From Periconia sp. R9002 (Eukaryota; Ascomycota; Dothideomycetes; Pleosporales; Periconiaceae): a stretch of 64,000 nucleotides of DNA. A model generated the notes under the pieces. That model had not been told where the DNA came from and searched no databases. It worked only from the letters and a program-made list of their open reading frames with translations. Where the stretch lies: contig JAMAHW010000009.1 of the NCBI GenBank assembly GCA_023627715.1, positions 124,001-188,000 of the forward strand, read 5' to 3'. This document shows, piece by piece, positions 9,901-22,629 of the stretch (position 1 is the first letter of the stretch; the number at the start of each line of letters is the position of its first letter). The position numbers and the translations under genes were made by a program.

Positions 9901-12900
9901 GACCGTGTACATGGATGCCACCCTTCGAATGATCAATAGGTGACGCGGCTGCATCAAAACGCGTCGTAAACGAGTCTCGCTAATCTCTACATATGTAAGA
10001 TTGATTACGAGATTCTCAGCGTGGCTCACAAGTCACGATGCGGCTGAAAAGTAAAACCAGAACCTCGGAAAACTGCAAGACGTCGTCATGGGAATCATTT
10101 ACAAGCATGAGCGATGGGAGATCCAAGCGTGCGCAGAGCCTCAGAGCTCGGACAATGTCAGCGTAAGAGGGTGCAAACGATTGTGTGAGCCGTATTGTTT
10201 ACTGTTTCAAGTGAGATGGAACGAGTTGATACGCGTAAGTCGTGGCGACATTACATGTATTGTGGATGGCGAGTGATGTGTCATCTTTGGGGATGATGAA
10301 TCACGCTCAGTGTCCTCCCTCCTCGCCAGAACCCTTCGCAACTATAGGTGCATACGAATACGGCAATAAGCAAATGATTTGAATAATCATTAACAACGTA
10401 GAGGTAGTTTTGGTGGCGAATTGGATGGATGAGAACAGCCAGGTTGGTATAACGAAGACCCTCATAGAGTAATCTGCAGACAGTCTGTTTTTTAGTAAAT
10501 GATTGGTTTAGAACAGCATCGCACTTTGATGCCTAATTATAGAATGCGAATTGGTGAAGGTTAATGTTCACCAAACAAATGGACATGAAGTGGGCAATGG
10601 ACATAGGGGCAACAGCACAGCCTCACCTCCGCAGTGATGTAGAGCACGGAGTGAGATACCGACATACCGAGGCCTTCTTACCCTATTAAGTTTAGAGTGC
10701 GGCGCACAGACTAGCGTATTAAAATAGAACACTTTCGTCAACGTTTCCGTCGCTTGTCACTTTCTCAAAAGCTCGCGTTGCTGAAATCAACGGGATTAAG
10801 TCCACGTCGAATCGCGCGTGGAGAACAATCGTGATTTGGCACCCCGCAGCCCTCGAGAATTGAATCCACCATGAAATCAGCCGTACAATTGCCGTCGCGT
10901 ACTGGGTTCCTAACGGCCTCCCCGTTGCTTCCCGTCGAATAAGATGCTTAGTCTATGCGCACTTGCCACAGCAGCCTCGCGTTTTGTCGACCGATGCATA
11001 CGACCCAAGTATGGACCGACCAATCAGGACCATATTCCACACCAATTCTCAAAGTCCGCCTCGCAACTTATAGAAGATGTTCGGTCTCAAGCGGATGATG
11101 ATTGTTTGCCATCGATACTGCAGCAATGGGTGTGCGCAATTTCCGGTGAATGGGGGCAAAAGGCTATGTTCATTGCAACGACACTCTTAGTGCACAACAT
11201 CAATCGAACATGACAGCATGCGAATCAATAATTATCTGCTTCCTTTTGCAATTGATCCCTGAATGTTCCAATACGAGGCAAAATCGTAGATTCAAGAAAC
11301 CAGTGGACTAGCTCACGAGCATGACGTCTCACTGTGATCCGATTCGACTAATGTTTGACTACTGCGTCCCAGGCAACTTGGAAGAATACACATCAAGCAC
11401 GAGGCAAGACTGTTCGAGAACTTTCCGCGAACACGAATCCAATCGCGCCTTATCCAGTTGCCAAGCATCGTACATCATTTGGTCCGTTCGCTATAATCCC
11501 CCGTCCCCAATGGATGCTATTACCCAAGCTTTGATCGTGCAGAAGCGAAGGCTTCAGGCCCTCCGGAGATGGTATCCATAGGCTCATGTATTCCTATCGG
11601 CAACGAGGCATTCGACCCCTGAGGTTTGCTCAGACAGTTTTACGGTCTAGTCGCAGCAAAGAAAAAGGCAAGGATTCCATTCGCGCCTTATTTGCATCAT
11701 GTGCAGCAGGCAATCTTGGATGCATTCGCGTGATCAAAGCGACATCCTAGCACATACTACTTTGATAGGTCGTCGGTGAGGAGCCGAGACACGAACAAGG
11801 GCAAGGCGAAAGGCATATGATCTGATTGCGAACCAAAGAACGGAGTTCGAAAGCTCGAGGACGAAAGCTCTCATCGAACCAGAAGGTCTTTCTTGTGGCT
11901 TCGATGGATTAGGAAAGTCAAATGCCTACTCATTTCACAAATACTTGTTATAGGTTTACTGCTCAAGAGTATCTGTATTGGAATTGGGGGCGCGTTCTGT
12001 GGTCATCGAACTATCGGATGCTCCATTAACCGTTCAGACCTGGTCGTTAATATGCGGATGCAGTGAGCAATTCCAATGCTCTCGTGCTCTAACCCTGGGT
12101 GATGACCATTGGAACCGACTCTTGCAACGCTACGTTGTTACCTCGAATTTGAAGATATAGAAACCTTGCGCATGGCTCTCAATCCACGACTCTGTCTGCG
12201 AAATAATTCTCACGACTCCATGAAGTTCGCATAATTTAGCAGCAGTATTTCCAACTAGCGCGGTCCTTGCGCGGTCCAGAAATGGAAGTGAAAGTGGTCC
12301 TATAGCATTCGGAGACTATATTCATGTGAAACATACATAGAATGGAGATTCAACTGTCGAACCCCCACTGCTAGCGAGTTTGTCATCCGACGTTTCTTCA
12401 GAGGGTTCTCAAAAAGGCAGTCTGTTGACCCAACAGCATGGTAATCTGCATGTTTTTGGCCCCGCCGATGCGGCCTTGCGGCTATAGTTCGATAACCCCA
12501 GCGTCGGTCCGCAAACGGGTTCCCACAAGGCAAGGTACCAAGCCACCGTCTCTATGTGCCTGCTAAACATAGATGCCTTCCAAGTGGCCCATTTCCAACA
12601 AAATCTGCGAACATACAGTCATTCCTTTTCACATGTCCGTAAGAGGGAGAGAAAACTAGAATATGCTGGCCACGCGTAAACACCCTTAGGGCAGTGTAAT
12701 TTCAACTCGCGGCCTAATGTGCCCACCATTGAAAAAACATGGACCAAAATAGACAATCCAGGAAAAAGATAGTATCATCCTACTCCCGGGGCTCCACTTC
12801 CGAATCACTATTAGTCGGATTTGAAACGAGATCTACTGTGAAGAAGCGACCAAGTCGTCGCGCTCAGCTCCGACAATGCTCACCCAATCTTTTCGCCCAA

Positions 12901-13900
12901 ATGACGTCTTTGGAAATAATTCCAACTTCAGTCTCATTGTAGTAAGATCCTTGGTCGCAGGATATGTCTTCATGTTACCGTCGCCACAGTTAGAGTACGT
13001 ACGATGTGAGGCTCGCTGTAAGATTCCCTTTCCTTATTTGGGATAGCTTCGCGGTGTGATCAAAGCTATCGTAAACGAGCACCCTCGTGATTGGATTACC
13101 AGCACCCTTTTTCTCACTATAATCCTCGGCCATCCTGGTCGTCCACATGTATGTCTCAAATACCTATGATCTGCAATCCTGACAGAGCTGGTCCGCGCAA
13201 TGGAAGGACCCACACATAACCTTAACTTCAGGAGTTGCAACCTATGTCTTGACAAGTCCTTATAGCCCCAAAAGACACAGAGGATAAGGCGGGCTGAGTA
13301 AGGCCTTACCTGCTTGAGATACAAGTCTGGCCAAGACCGCCTTCGATCGTACAGAAAAGCTAGCACGACGCGAGAAACGGAATAGAAGCGCCCCAAGTGT
13401 ACATTTCAAAAACATAGTGAAGGCCCATTGTGGACTCTTCGCTCGATTCGTGATGGCTGGTCATCTCCGACACTACCGAGGACCTACCTCTTGGAGGATT
13501 CGGGAGGTAAAAGTAGGCTACTAGAGGCGCGTGCTCAATGTGAAAATTAACAACAAAATCGAGGCCTCCTCTTTTCGTCTATACATATAGTGGGGTACAT
13601 GTTGCGAACTCGCGGAAATAGGCAAACGAAAGCCTACATTTACAACAAAAATTCCCGCCTTCAATACCAAAAAAGGAAAAAACGTTGCCAGACAACTCTG
13701 AATCAGACCGGGGAACCTTCTTTCACCAGAGCTGAGACCACTTCGCTGGTGCCCTATTCCATCATCATCGTGCCCTTGTTCGAGACCTAGCAACGATTAT
13801 CGGTAGAGGCCGCATAGGTGTCGTCAGGTGTAGAACCAACAACGTACTCGCACCTCGGAAACCCACATCATCAAGACAGACTGCGGCTCCCAACGGAGGA
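9901..13900. other. ORF-poor island, about 4 kb
   Basis: This block has balanced composition and few homopolymer runs, unlike its flanks. It has no open frame longer than about 120 codons on either strand and no recognisable protein. It could be decayed coding or mobile sequence. I see no terminal repeats that would define an element. Confidence 0.4.
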
Positions 13901-14055
13901 TATAACATCCCACTCCATCGCCCGAACCTTCCATCAACACACACACCTCAAACTCAAACTTTCAATCCGACTCTCATCCTCTTCGCCATCCATCACCCCG
14001 CCCACCAACAAACAACCAACCCCCACCAAACCAAATCATCCACCCGCTTCCCAAA

Positions 14056-14271
14056 ATGCCAACTGCACCCCATAGCCTCGCCTTCTCCCTCCTGCACAGT
14101 GCAAGAGTGGCCTCGTCCCACGACCTCGCCTCCTCTGAGCGTTCCAACACCACCCCAACAACCTCCGCCGCCAGTACCTCCAGTGGCACGACCGCCACCA
14201 CGACTGCGACGTCACCCAGTACCTCGTCCTCGAGCACGCCTACCAGCTCACCCACCAGCGGAGGCCGATGA
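14056..14271 (+). CDS. Possible small Ser/Thr-rich protein
   Basis: A 71-aa frame begins at an ATG in good context (CCCAAAATGCC). It is preceded by more than 100 bases of C/A-rich sequence typical of a fungal 5' leader. Residues 1-30 (MPTAPHSLAFSLLHSARVAS) look protein-like; the rest is Ser/Thr low complexity ending in SPTSGGR. It may be a first exon, or not a gene at all. A frame on the opposite strand (13974-14456) is equally open because of the repeat composition. No family is recognised. Confidence 0.35.
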   Translation: MPTAPHSLAFSLLHSARVASSHDLASSERSNTTPTTSAASTSSGTTATTTATSPSTSSSSTPTSSPTSGGR

Positions 14272-15515
14272 GTCCGAACAGACCCAACAATCTGAACGTT
14301 ATATGTTCTGCTCCCTTGATGTAAGGGAGTTGTCGCAGATGCTTTTGCGCCGTCGTTATCGTCGTCCTTCTCCTCCTCGGTGAAGGTGGATGAGGATGAT
14401 GTGCGTACTCGCTCCTGCGGATGTAATGTCATTGCGCTTTCCGAGGGGAATAACATTAATGGACGGATTCCACTGGACTGTTGTATGTTTGTTGCCTTTT
14501 GAAGACGATGACTTACTTGCTTTCTTATGTGGGGTTATAACGGTCTTTTTTTTAAGGATGGAATGAAACTGTTACTTTGTGTTATGTTATGATTGTTCGT
14601 ATTATCATACTACTTCTATCGTTACTCTTGTTTATTTTCTTCAATCTGATCATGTAACACTTCTTTTTACCTCTCTTCCTTTCAAAGCAATGAATAAAAG
14701 GAAGAAGCGATTCTTTCCGCTTTTATTTTTCTTGTTTTCTTCAGGACTAAATGCTTTATTTCCCTGGACTCTGCATTTTGCTTGTGTTATGAATAGGTGC
14801 TCTCGTGTTAGTTTTGTTTTTCTTCTTGTTTTTACCGCATTCACTAAGCTATCCACGCCCCCCTCCCCCTCCCCCCTCCCTCGGCGAAATTCAAATCCCG
14901 GAGATATAGAGCAGTTATAAAGTTCCATCCCCCCTATAATTGATTCGTCTTTTCTTTCCATCACAGTAGTGTTTCACCCTTCATTTTCTCGTACATATCT
15001 GGTAGTCTCCTTTCAGCTTAATGATCCTCCTAAAATAGATTTCCCGAGAGGAGAAGAAGAACACTTAAAAGCGATTTATTTCCAAGTCGAACAAGATTTT
15101 TATATAATATAGAGCATGCGTTAATGTTCAGCAATTTCCATTCAAGGGTGAGAGTGTTAATTATATGGATAGCATTCGGAGCCCTTGGAATAGCACATTC
15201 CCAGACGTGGAGTTTCATGTGATTCTTGTAAACATATCTATAGATGAGTTCGAGGGCTTGATGATCTGTCCGCTCCGGAGCAGGAGATATTAACGACGTC
15301 TTCTCTTTGTATAAAATAAAGTTTTTTGCAGAGTAGTAGAAACAATTTAAGTAAAAGGCTTTGAGATGAAAGATGTCTATTATAATTTATTCGCCAACAA
15401 GCGATCTAGATTTCCTTTAATAACCCATTGTAAAGGCCTCTAACACCAGAGAACGGAAAGAAAATGAAAATATAAGAAAGTCCATCTCTTCGAGCCAAAT
15501 CCAACAAACCCCCTA
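14272..15515. other. Intergenic, AT-rich, no gene seen
   Basis: T-rich sequence with short frames only. It probably holds the 3' ends of the flanking transcripts. Confidence 0.5.
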
Positions 15516-16367
15516 TCACGCACCAACCAAAAGCCCCCTAACCCTCCACCTCTCCAGCCCAATATCCAAAACCGACTCTCCAATCCCCACACCCCCATCA
15601 CACCCCTTCCCCACCAAATCCACCTCCCCTTCCTCACTCATCATAAGCTGCTCCAACCACCTCGCGACCTCCTCCCCGACACTCCCGCTAACCCTCGCAA
15701 CCTTAACCCCCCGAATCCCCGTCAACAGCGCCAAAATCGCATAATTGCACATCTCAAACTGCGCCTCCCAGACCCTGACCTCGAGGTACTCTGCGCCGGA
15801 AAACGCGGCCTTTGCCTGCTCGGTCGTGAACCGGGGGTCCGTGTCGAGGCGCAAACTGAGCTGCCAGCGGCGAATCAGACTGATGGGGCGAGGGTGCAGG
15901 ACGGGGCGGTACGCGGAGGTGAGATGGGGCAGGGACGTCAGGAGCGAGTTGTGCGCGTTGAAGACGTGGGTTGAGTAGAGGAGAGGGGTGGCTTCGAGGG
16001 CCGCTTTTCGACACGTCGAGAGGATGGCTGGGTAGAGGGGTAAGGGTGTTTTTGGGGGCGGCGTGCGGTGCTGTGTTGTGATGTGCTGGTGGTGGGCGGC
16101 GAGTGTGGAGAGGGCTTGCGTGTCCGGGCTTAACAGGAGGTTGTAGATTTCGTTGCGAAGTTCGCCTGGGAGGCGGAAGAAGGGCGAGGCGTGTTGTTGG
16201 TTTACGGAGTCGGTTGGGTCGGAGGTGGGAGGGAAGGGTTTTGGTGGTGATGGGGCTGCGTTGGGGTCCAGGGCTTGTAGGCGTAGTGTTCGTGTTGGAG
16301 GCGATTGAATCGTCAAAGTGCTGCTAGAGGACCTTCGGCGACGGGGAAGTGTTGCCACGGGAGCCAT
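15516..16367 (-). CDS. F-box-like (2EXR/DUF7730-type) protein
   Basis: A single exon of 283 aa. The frame stays open upstream, but the first good start is the ATG at 16367 (MAPVATLPRRRR). After a Ser/Pro/Arg-rich leader comes SPFFRLPGELRNEIYNLLL near residue 60. This is the hallmark of the large fungal family with an F-box-like motif (F-RLP-E-R--IY). These proteins often continue with a short helical region containing a TCR/A-[KR]-xALEATPLLYS segment, which is present here as STCRKAALEATPLLYSTHVF. Known members are mostly uncharacterised, and some F-box members recruit substrates to SCF ubiquitin ligases. No specific function can be given. The C-terminus is Gly/Val-rich. No intron is needed. 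Confidence 0.75.
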   Translation of the reverse strand: MAPVATLPRRRRSSSSTLTIQSPPTRTLRLQALDPNAAPSPPKPFPPTSDPTDSVNQQHASPFFRLPGELRNEIYNLLLSPDTQALSTLAAHHQHITTQHRTPPPKTPLPLYPAILSTCRKAALEATPLLYSTHVFNAHNSLLTSLPHLTSAYRPVLHPRPISLIRRWQLSLRLDTDPRFTTEQAKAAFSGAEYLEVRVWEAQFEMCNYAILALLTGIRGVKVARVSGSVGEEVARWLEQLMMSEEGEVDLVGKGCDGGVGIGESVLDIGLERWRVRGLLVGA

Positions 16368-17828
16368 TTTGTGTTTTCTGATGTTGTTTTCTCTTTCACT
16401 TGCGCTCTTTCGGCACTTCTGGAGTTTTGTTTTCCCTTCGTTTCTTTTGGGCGGAGATAGCGAGGACGAGTTGGAAGAGCTGAGTGCTATTTCAGAATTT
16501 TGCAATTGCAAATTTCGTGATTGGTGTTTGGGGTTTCCTTCTTTTTTTTCTTTGTCGTGCTGAAGAGGAAAGTCTCTCGTGGGTGTGTGTACGAGGGCAA
16601 GTATTCCGGCGAGCTTTTTCTTATGCTAGTCGACTCCTATCTTGCCAATACAATGCGGTGAGACTGATCGAGATAGGTAAATGAAGAGTAAGCAAGATTG
16701 ATAAGGCGAAGGTAGTAGGTAAGATTGATGCGGCGAGGACGATTGAGATCAAGGGGTAGACGATGACAATGGTGATCAGTTGATGTTCAGCGGTAATGAT
16801 AATGGTGGTGCTTGAATATTCTACGTATACCAAAACTATATACCTCACCATTTATATCTACAGAAAGAAAAAAAAATCTTTCCACGCGTTTCATCGCCTC
16901 GACCGAAAAATCTCCTTTTCGCGTGTTGCATGCGTGTGTTTGTGGTGAGACTTTGGCCGTGGAGAGCTGAGCTCACACCACCGGGACACCGCTTCGAGGT
17001 CCGTGCGCCCTCTGCAATCCCCTCGGCCTCACTCCACCATTCCGACATCCCCCGTTTAAAGGTATGTAAACGAGCAGACAACGTACCCGTGCTCTTCCGG
17101 GTTCGTACGATCCCATCTAATGCGTGTTTCGATAACTTGTTTATAACTGGGGAATCCTCATGTCTGTGATAAGAGTGACACGTCATTATGAGGCAAAAGA
17201 AGGTGCTGGTTGAGGCTTTTGAGGTGTTGTAATCTAGGCTCGGTTGCCTGCATATGTATTCGCTTCTCAACGATTCGCATTGATTGATACCATGGGCATT
17301 CGATATTGAGAATTGCGGTGCGCATAGCATCTGGTTTATTGGTTGGGCAGATAAGAGCCTCCAAACAAGCATGTACGTTGACAGGCATCTACTCAGCTGG
17401 CCATATCTTACGTGGTGGCCTTATACGGGGCGTAGATCCTCCTTTCGAAATTTCATTTTACAACAGCACTATTGCAACTTTGCAGATAAGGACATGGACT
17501 TGGGCTGGCTGGAAGATTTCTTGTACACCGATAATCTGTTCTAGATGAAAATGAAAAGGATGCAAGAGCGGAAAACTTCCACGCTGTCTATTAAGTTACC
17601 GTGAAGCCGGGTTCAAAACGCTGATCGCTGCAAGTGGTATATACATATTACTCAATGAAAGTCGTTGTAGAATGACATCTATGGTACACGTGAAGTTTCC
17701 GTCCATAGTTCACCATTCCGAAAAACGACCCCCACAATACCATTAATCTCTAGTTATGCGATCCGATAATTATGAGATGTAAGCTGTCAGTGCTTTCTTC
17801 CCAAGTGCACCGATGTTAAAGCATGTCT
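16368..17828. other. Intergenic, no gene supported
   Basis: Contains the promoter side of the F-box-like gene and the 3' flank of the Ser/Thr-rich gene. Frames up to 175 codons at 16845-17372 on the minus strand show no family resemblance and no splice-supported extension. Confidence 0.5.
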
Positions 17829-18731
17829 TTATACCATACCCGCAATCCCCAAAACACCAGCCATAAGTCCCAGTCCTAAGATTGCTGGAGCGTTCGTCTC
17901 CGCCGCACCCTGCACAACAGACGTTGCGGGCTTCGGTTCATTTGTGAGGGTTCCCAATCCAATCTCGCCTTTGCCTGGTGCAGGTGCTGCGGTCTCTCCA
18001 AGGAGTTTGAAAGTCATAGTCAGCGTTACGGGTACCCAGGTGGATGATGTGGTCTTCGGGTGCGCTGGGTCAACAATCTTAGTTTCGACCCACTGTGTAC
18101 TCGTGGCGATCGATTCCGACCTCCCCAGGCTCGTAGTCGGTCGCGCGAGAAGGACGGTGGTTGAAGGTACCGCTGAGCTTGTAGCTAGGGTAGGCGCAGG
18201 AAGTTTCTCTAGACTGGTTGTAGTAGATGTTCCTGTGGTCGTCGATTGAGCCGCTGAACTAGAAGCCGATTGAGTGGTCAATGCCGAGGAAGTAGCTGCA
18301 GGTGCTGCGGACGACTTAGCAGACGGAGTGGAGGAAGTAGAACTTGTGGAAAGTGTTGGCTCCGTAGGTAGGGTCGCGGAAGGGGGCTCAGTGGATGGTT
18401 CGGAGGACAGCTCCTCAGAAGAGTCTTCCAACCATGGTGGTGTGGCGAAATCCAAGTCGGGAGGGCCACCGCGCTGCCTTTTCCTGCGCAAGCTGTTAGC
18501 ATCAAGTTCTGCCAGCAATTGGCACTTGGTGGAGTACACGTACTCTAGCGTAGCCGAAGTGATAACATCTGATGAGCTCGTAGGTCGGGCACCGTGTTTT
18601 GTCACTGGAGTCGTAACCAACGATGCCGACGACGATGATAATATGCCGTCGCGTGGCAGTTCTATCAACTGTGCTGCGGAAGCAACAGCAAGCAAGGAGA
18701 CAATAAGCGTGCGAAGGCTCAGTGTACACAT
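17829..18731 (-). CDS. Secreted Ser/Thr-rich, probably GPI-anchored protein
   Basis: The start is the ATG at 18731. The N-terminus MCTLSLRTLIVSLLAVASAA is a good signal peptide with cleavage after about residue 19. The body is mostly Ser/Thr/Ala/Pro, as in heavily O-glycosylated wall proteins. It includes a slightly more ordered part (TQWVETKIVDPAHPKTTSS, then VPVTLTMTFKLLG). The C-terminal APAILGLGLMAGVLGIAG is hydrophobic without a basic tail, as in a GPI signal. A textbook 60-nt intron lies at 18484-18543 (GTACGT donor, GCTAAC branch, GCGCAG acceptor). It is in frame and stop-free, so unspliced reading gives 300 aa and spliced 280 aa; I favour splicing. The family is not recognised; a surface or cell-wall role is inferred. 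Confidence 0.7.
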   Translation of the reverse strand: MCTLSLRTLIVSLLAVASAAQLIELPRDGILSSSSASLVTTPVTKHGARPTSSSDVITSATLEYVYSTKCQLLAELDANSLRRKRQRGGPPDLDFATPPWLEDSSEELSSEPSTEPPSATLPTEPTLSTSSTSSTPSAKSSAAPAATSSALTTQSASSSAAQSTTTGTSTTTSLEKLPAPTLATSSAVPSTTVLLARPTTSLGRSESIATSTQWVETKIVDPAHPKTTSSTWVPVTLTMTFKLLGETAAPAPGKGEIGLGTLTNEPKPATSVVQGAAETNAPAILGLGLMAGVLGIAGMV

Positions 18732-21700
18732 GATAAGATTCAATCGCTGACCCCGACTGGGTTTCCTGGCGTCGAGTATCGGACGATGACGCGCCCTTTA
18801 GGGTTGGATATCCAAACGGGTATCGTGTTGTATTGTTTGTAGTCGGATATGCTGTTGCCCCAAACTGATTTGCGGTGACCAATATCCAAGAATCACCACC
18901 AGAAGAGCTATTCTCGATAGCCTGCGTACTCGTGACGACAGTTTGATGCCAAAAGGGGGGGCTCCAAGAGCAAAAGAGAGTATTCTTCAAATGAGTGCAA
19001 TTGCTAAACGGAGTGGCCAATTTAATTTAAAACAGTCCAGATATAACGGGGTGCGAGGAAATGTACAAGCCGAATGTCTCTTCGGTTCAAACTAATGTAG
19101 AGTGAGTGAGCTGTACCCCACGGGTGTTGACTGCCTTCAACAACTGGAAAACAATAAGGAATGGGTTCGGAAGGCGCGACGTGAGGACGAGGAACGCGGT
19201 ACCGTGTCAACCTTCTTAACCTACCGAGCAGGGCAATTGCATCTGCCTCTTGCTCAACAATCCAGACTCATCCAAACAGTGCCTTTCAACTAACCCTCAC
19301 GTCGATACGACCGCGTTCCCGGGTTTAGATTTGGCGATCGCAATGCCTTCCCCGCGAGAATATGGAGCCGCCAAATGAGTTCGACTTCGTTTATATTCTG
19401 CAATTTCCCAGCAAGGTTCGCTCTCTGTGAGCATTTTCAAGGCATTGTACCCGCCAACTCGAATGCCCAGAACGCACTTCTACTTGCTCTTCCTCAGACG
19501 CGCACCACGCACTACGTCCTAAGTATGCATCAACGCATCCAAACACCACGGCCGCACCTCAACGAATGTAAGATAGGGCGTGCCAAGAACAGGAACAGAG
19601 GTTGTCGCCAGGTGGTGATGTAGTCCAGCATCGGCGAGGCAATCGCGAACCTCCGTTGGCCAAGTCATTTACAACGGTGGTGCAGCGTGCAAAGCGTGAG
19701 GCGCAACAGAAACTGTGAAGCAATGGGAAAGCGGAATGACGACCACAGACCAAGTGATCGCTTGCGTCTTCGCAGGAGAGTAGGTATTTAGGTTTGAGCG
19801 CGGAGACCCGAAGGTTGAGTGGGCGCTCGGTGCCATCGTTGCTACAGTGGGGACGGATTGACTTTATCTGTTTGAGTGGATGGATATGTGTATGGTTGGC
19901 GTGTGGGGTCTTATGAAATGAATGTAGTTGTAATCGTGCTGGTGGTGTATAGTGGTCGCGGAGCAGTGATAGATTCGATCTACTGGGATGTACTGCCACT
20001 GCAAAGATTAGCAAGATCGCATGTATCTTCCATCGTAGTTACCATCTAGATTTGGCGTATGATGATATATTCTAACACCCAACTGTGCACAACAAACAAC
20101 TCTCAGTCGGTAAAATCCCACTCACACGCCATCGCCTCCCAACCCAAACCCCCTCTACATAACCATTGCCTTGCACCTACCCATCCAAACTCTCCCACTA
20201 GACTAACAAACCAAGCCTCATAACCACAGCAATGACGAAACCCGCAACCACGCTACCACCAAAACCCCAGGCACAAAGCCCTTCGTTGTCAAGACACCAC
20301 GTGGCGTGGCGTAGGTATCAACCACGCACTGGTACCTAGCTAGCTAACTTGTTGGTAACTACATACCCACGATATACCTAGTATATACCAACCCACCGTG
20401 CGTACGTGCGTGCGTGCAAGACCATCGGTAACGTCGGCCGGCCGCAGGAACGAACCGCCCTGCCCATGAATCAGTCGTCCCCTCGCCATGGCCCTCAACC
20501 CCCACAATCGTGCGCGAGCGCCCTATGTATGCTTCTAAGAATAAATCGCATTGATCGTAGATAGGTACTGCTTTGGGGAATCGATAGTTACGCCCAGCGA
20601 GAGTCATTAAGACTAGAGAATGATGGGTTGCTTGATGGGGTTTTCTCTTGTCCTTTCTTTACTGTCAGGGTATGCACCCTGTGGAGGAACAAGGTGCCAT
20701 GAAGGCAGAAGCCGGACATGTACATAGATAGGCAGGTAGCTATGTAGCTGGTACTACACCAATACACATATATACGTCCATGAGATCCATCACCCTGTTA
20801 CACTTGCTAGCTTGAGGTACTTTTGAATTGATGGTTGGTATTGTTTGAAATGTGCGTTGGCATTGTCTGCTTTTTAGGCATTATATTTTTCTTCTTCCCT
20901 GTTCACTGGTGTAGATGTCGGACTGAGGGCAAGTACGCAAATGGAAAATACCGGTACAAAAGGAACTATATTGGAGGTTAATTCGTACTGTCCCCCACTT
21001 CCTCTTTCGAAACAGCGACTACCTATGTAGCGATGAACGCGCTTTCGCTCTCGTCAGCAGTGTAAAGTAATGTATCATCGATCATCAAGATCAAGGGAAT
21101 CAACAATCGTACATAAACGCATCCGAGTAATTCCTTCCACGTGAACAACACACTTCATAAACTCATACAACCATATTCCCCCTCTACATACCTAGCTCTG
21201 CAAACCTCACAGAAGAATCAACGATGGATTCACTTTACCAACCACATTTCAACCACGAACGAAAATCCAATAGATCCTCCCGTTCCCATTCCCTAATCCA
21301 GCAAAGCACGCACGGTGGGACACTGGGAAGAGGAAAATTATTATATTGATTATTCATCTTCACTACTCCATAGTTATCTACCTAGGTAGGTAACCATGGG
21401 TACCTATGCATATGTTTCAATTTCGATAGCATGAGATGGGATGGACGCACGCACCACCAACCATACCACGGCCAAAAACGTGTACTCCATTTTATTGATT
21501 GGAGGGAATAACAAACACGGGCGCGGGTGCGGCGCTCGCGGATTCAGAGATCGAACAAATTCACCCCATCACGTCCAGCAAGGAAAAAAAAAACCAGTAA
21601 CTTGATTTTTCAAAAATACTCATTTCTTGGTTATTTTCGATTCCTCGAACCATCATCCTTGATTCCCTTAGCAAACCGCCGCTCGGTACATACATAGGCG

Positions 21701-22629
21701 AAATGTGTGCGCGCCGCCCTAACCTGCCCTGTCCGATGTATGATTTGGCCGACCAACGGCCTGTCCAATCGCGGGATGGAAACGGGGGCTTGTTCCCTCC
21801 TCTCTTCGCGCTATTCAATTCCCAATCCCCACCCACACACGCACACACAAGGACTCGTTTTAGGCACTCTCACTCTTTTTTCGATAGTTCGTTCACCCAT
21901 CCACAATCCTGTCCCAGTGCGCACGCGCGCACACACACGTATGTTAGAATGAGAGTGGGCGATGAAGACCAGAATAAAAAAAAGAACTCCCCCCTTCCGT
22001 CCCCACCCATCCCATAGGCCTCAAATGATGAAGGCAACCCCACCAGTGCCGCCACAATAACACCAGCAGGGGTCCAAGGAAGGAAGGAAATATCCCCAAA
22101 ACAAGTGGTATCAATAGAAGAACGGTGCCGTAACCATACAATCGTGAACGTGATGGTCCTCGATGTCCCACGATGTCGGGTTTCCACAACGCCCAATCCA
22201 AAAGGGAAAAAAGAAAGTTGGTAGTTTACCTCCATGCTAGGACGTCGAAAAAGGCGGAGAAGGGAATATGCCTCATGTGTACCCTTCTTTCTCTTCCGAG
22301 TGAAGTATGAGGTGTTGATAGACGAGGCTAAAGGTGTGTACATGAAAGATGGTAATAATAGACATTAGCGTATAAGATGTAGTCGGTAGTATAATCCAGC
22401 AGTTTAGGCGAGGGCACTCAGGAGTTGAAAAGGAGTGAGGGTTGTCAAGTCCGTCATGGAAACTTGACTGGATCTGAGAAAAATCCCCTTCGTGGCTTGC
22501 GTAAAAGAGCTCCAGTGACAATTGAGCAGTGATCGACTAACGAAACAAAATGCATGCAGTATGCTGTGGAGCCGGACGGCCAAATAAAGCAAACAATAAC
22601 AGATAGTCCGATTCAAACCGGGCGCTTTA
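18732..22629. other. Intergenic, 3.9 kb, no gene supported
   Basis: Short, unconserved frames only. Features seen: a GTGC-type repeat near 20398-20417, a TACCTAGGTA palindrome at 21379-21388 and CA/CG-rich simple sequence near 21835-21945. The part next to 18732 is the presumed promoter of the Ser/Thr-rich gene. Confidence 0.5.

Noticed and set aside
13974..14456. 160-codon minus-strand frame
   Set aside because: Val/Gly/Glu-rich translation of simple sequence, opposite a better-placed ATG with a typical leader.
14875..14920. Possible tRNA T-arm (ATTCAAATCCCGG)
   Set aside because: No matching acceptor, D or anticodon arms can be folded around it. Other TTCGA-like matches in the window also fail.
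18502..19020. 172-codon minus-strand frame upstream of and overlapping the Ser/Thr-rich gene
   Set aside because: It has no ATG at its beginning (only TTG), has an in-frame stop just upstream, and the overlapping frame starts with a convincing signal peptide. No splice pair joins the two frames.
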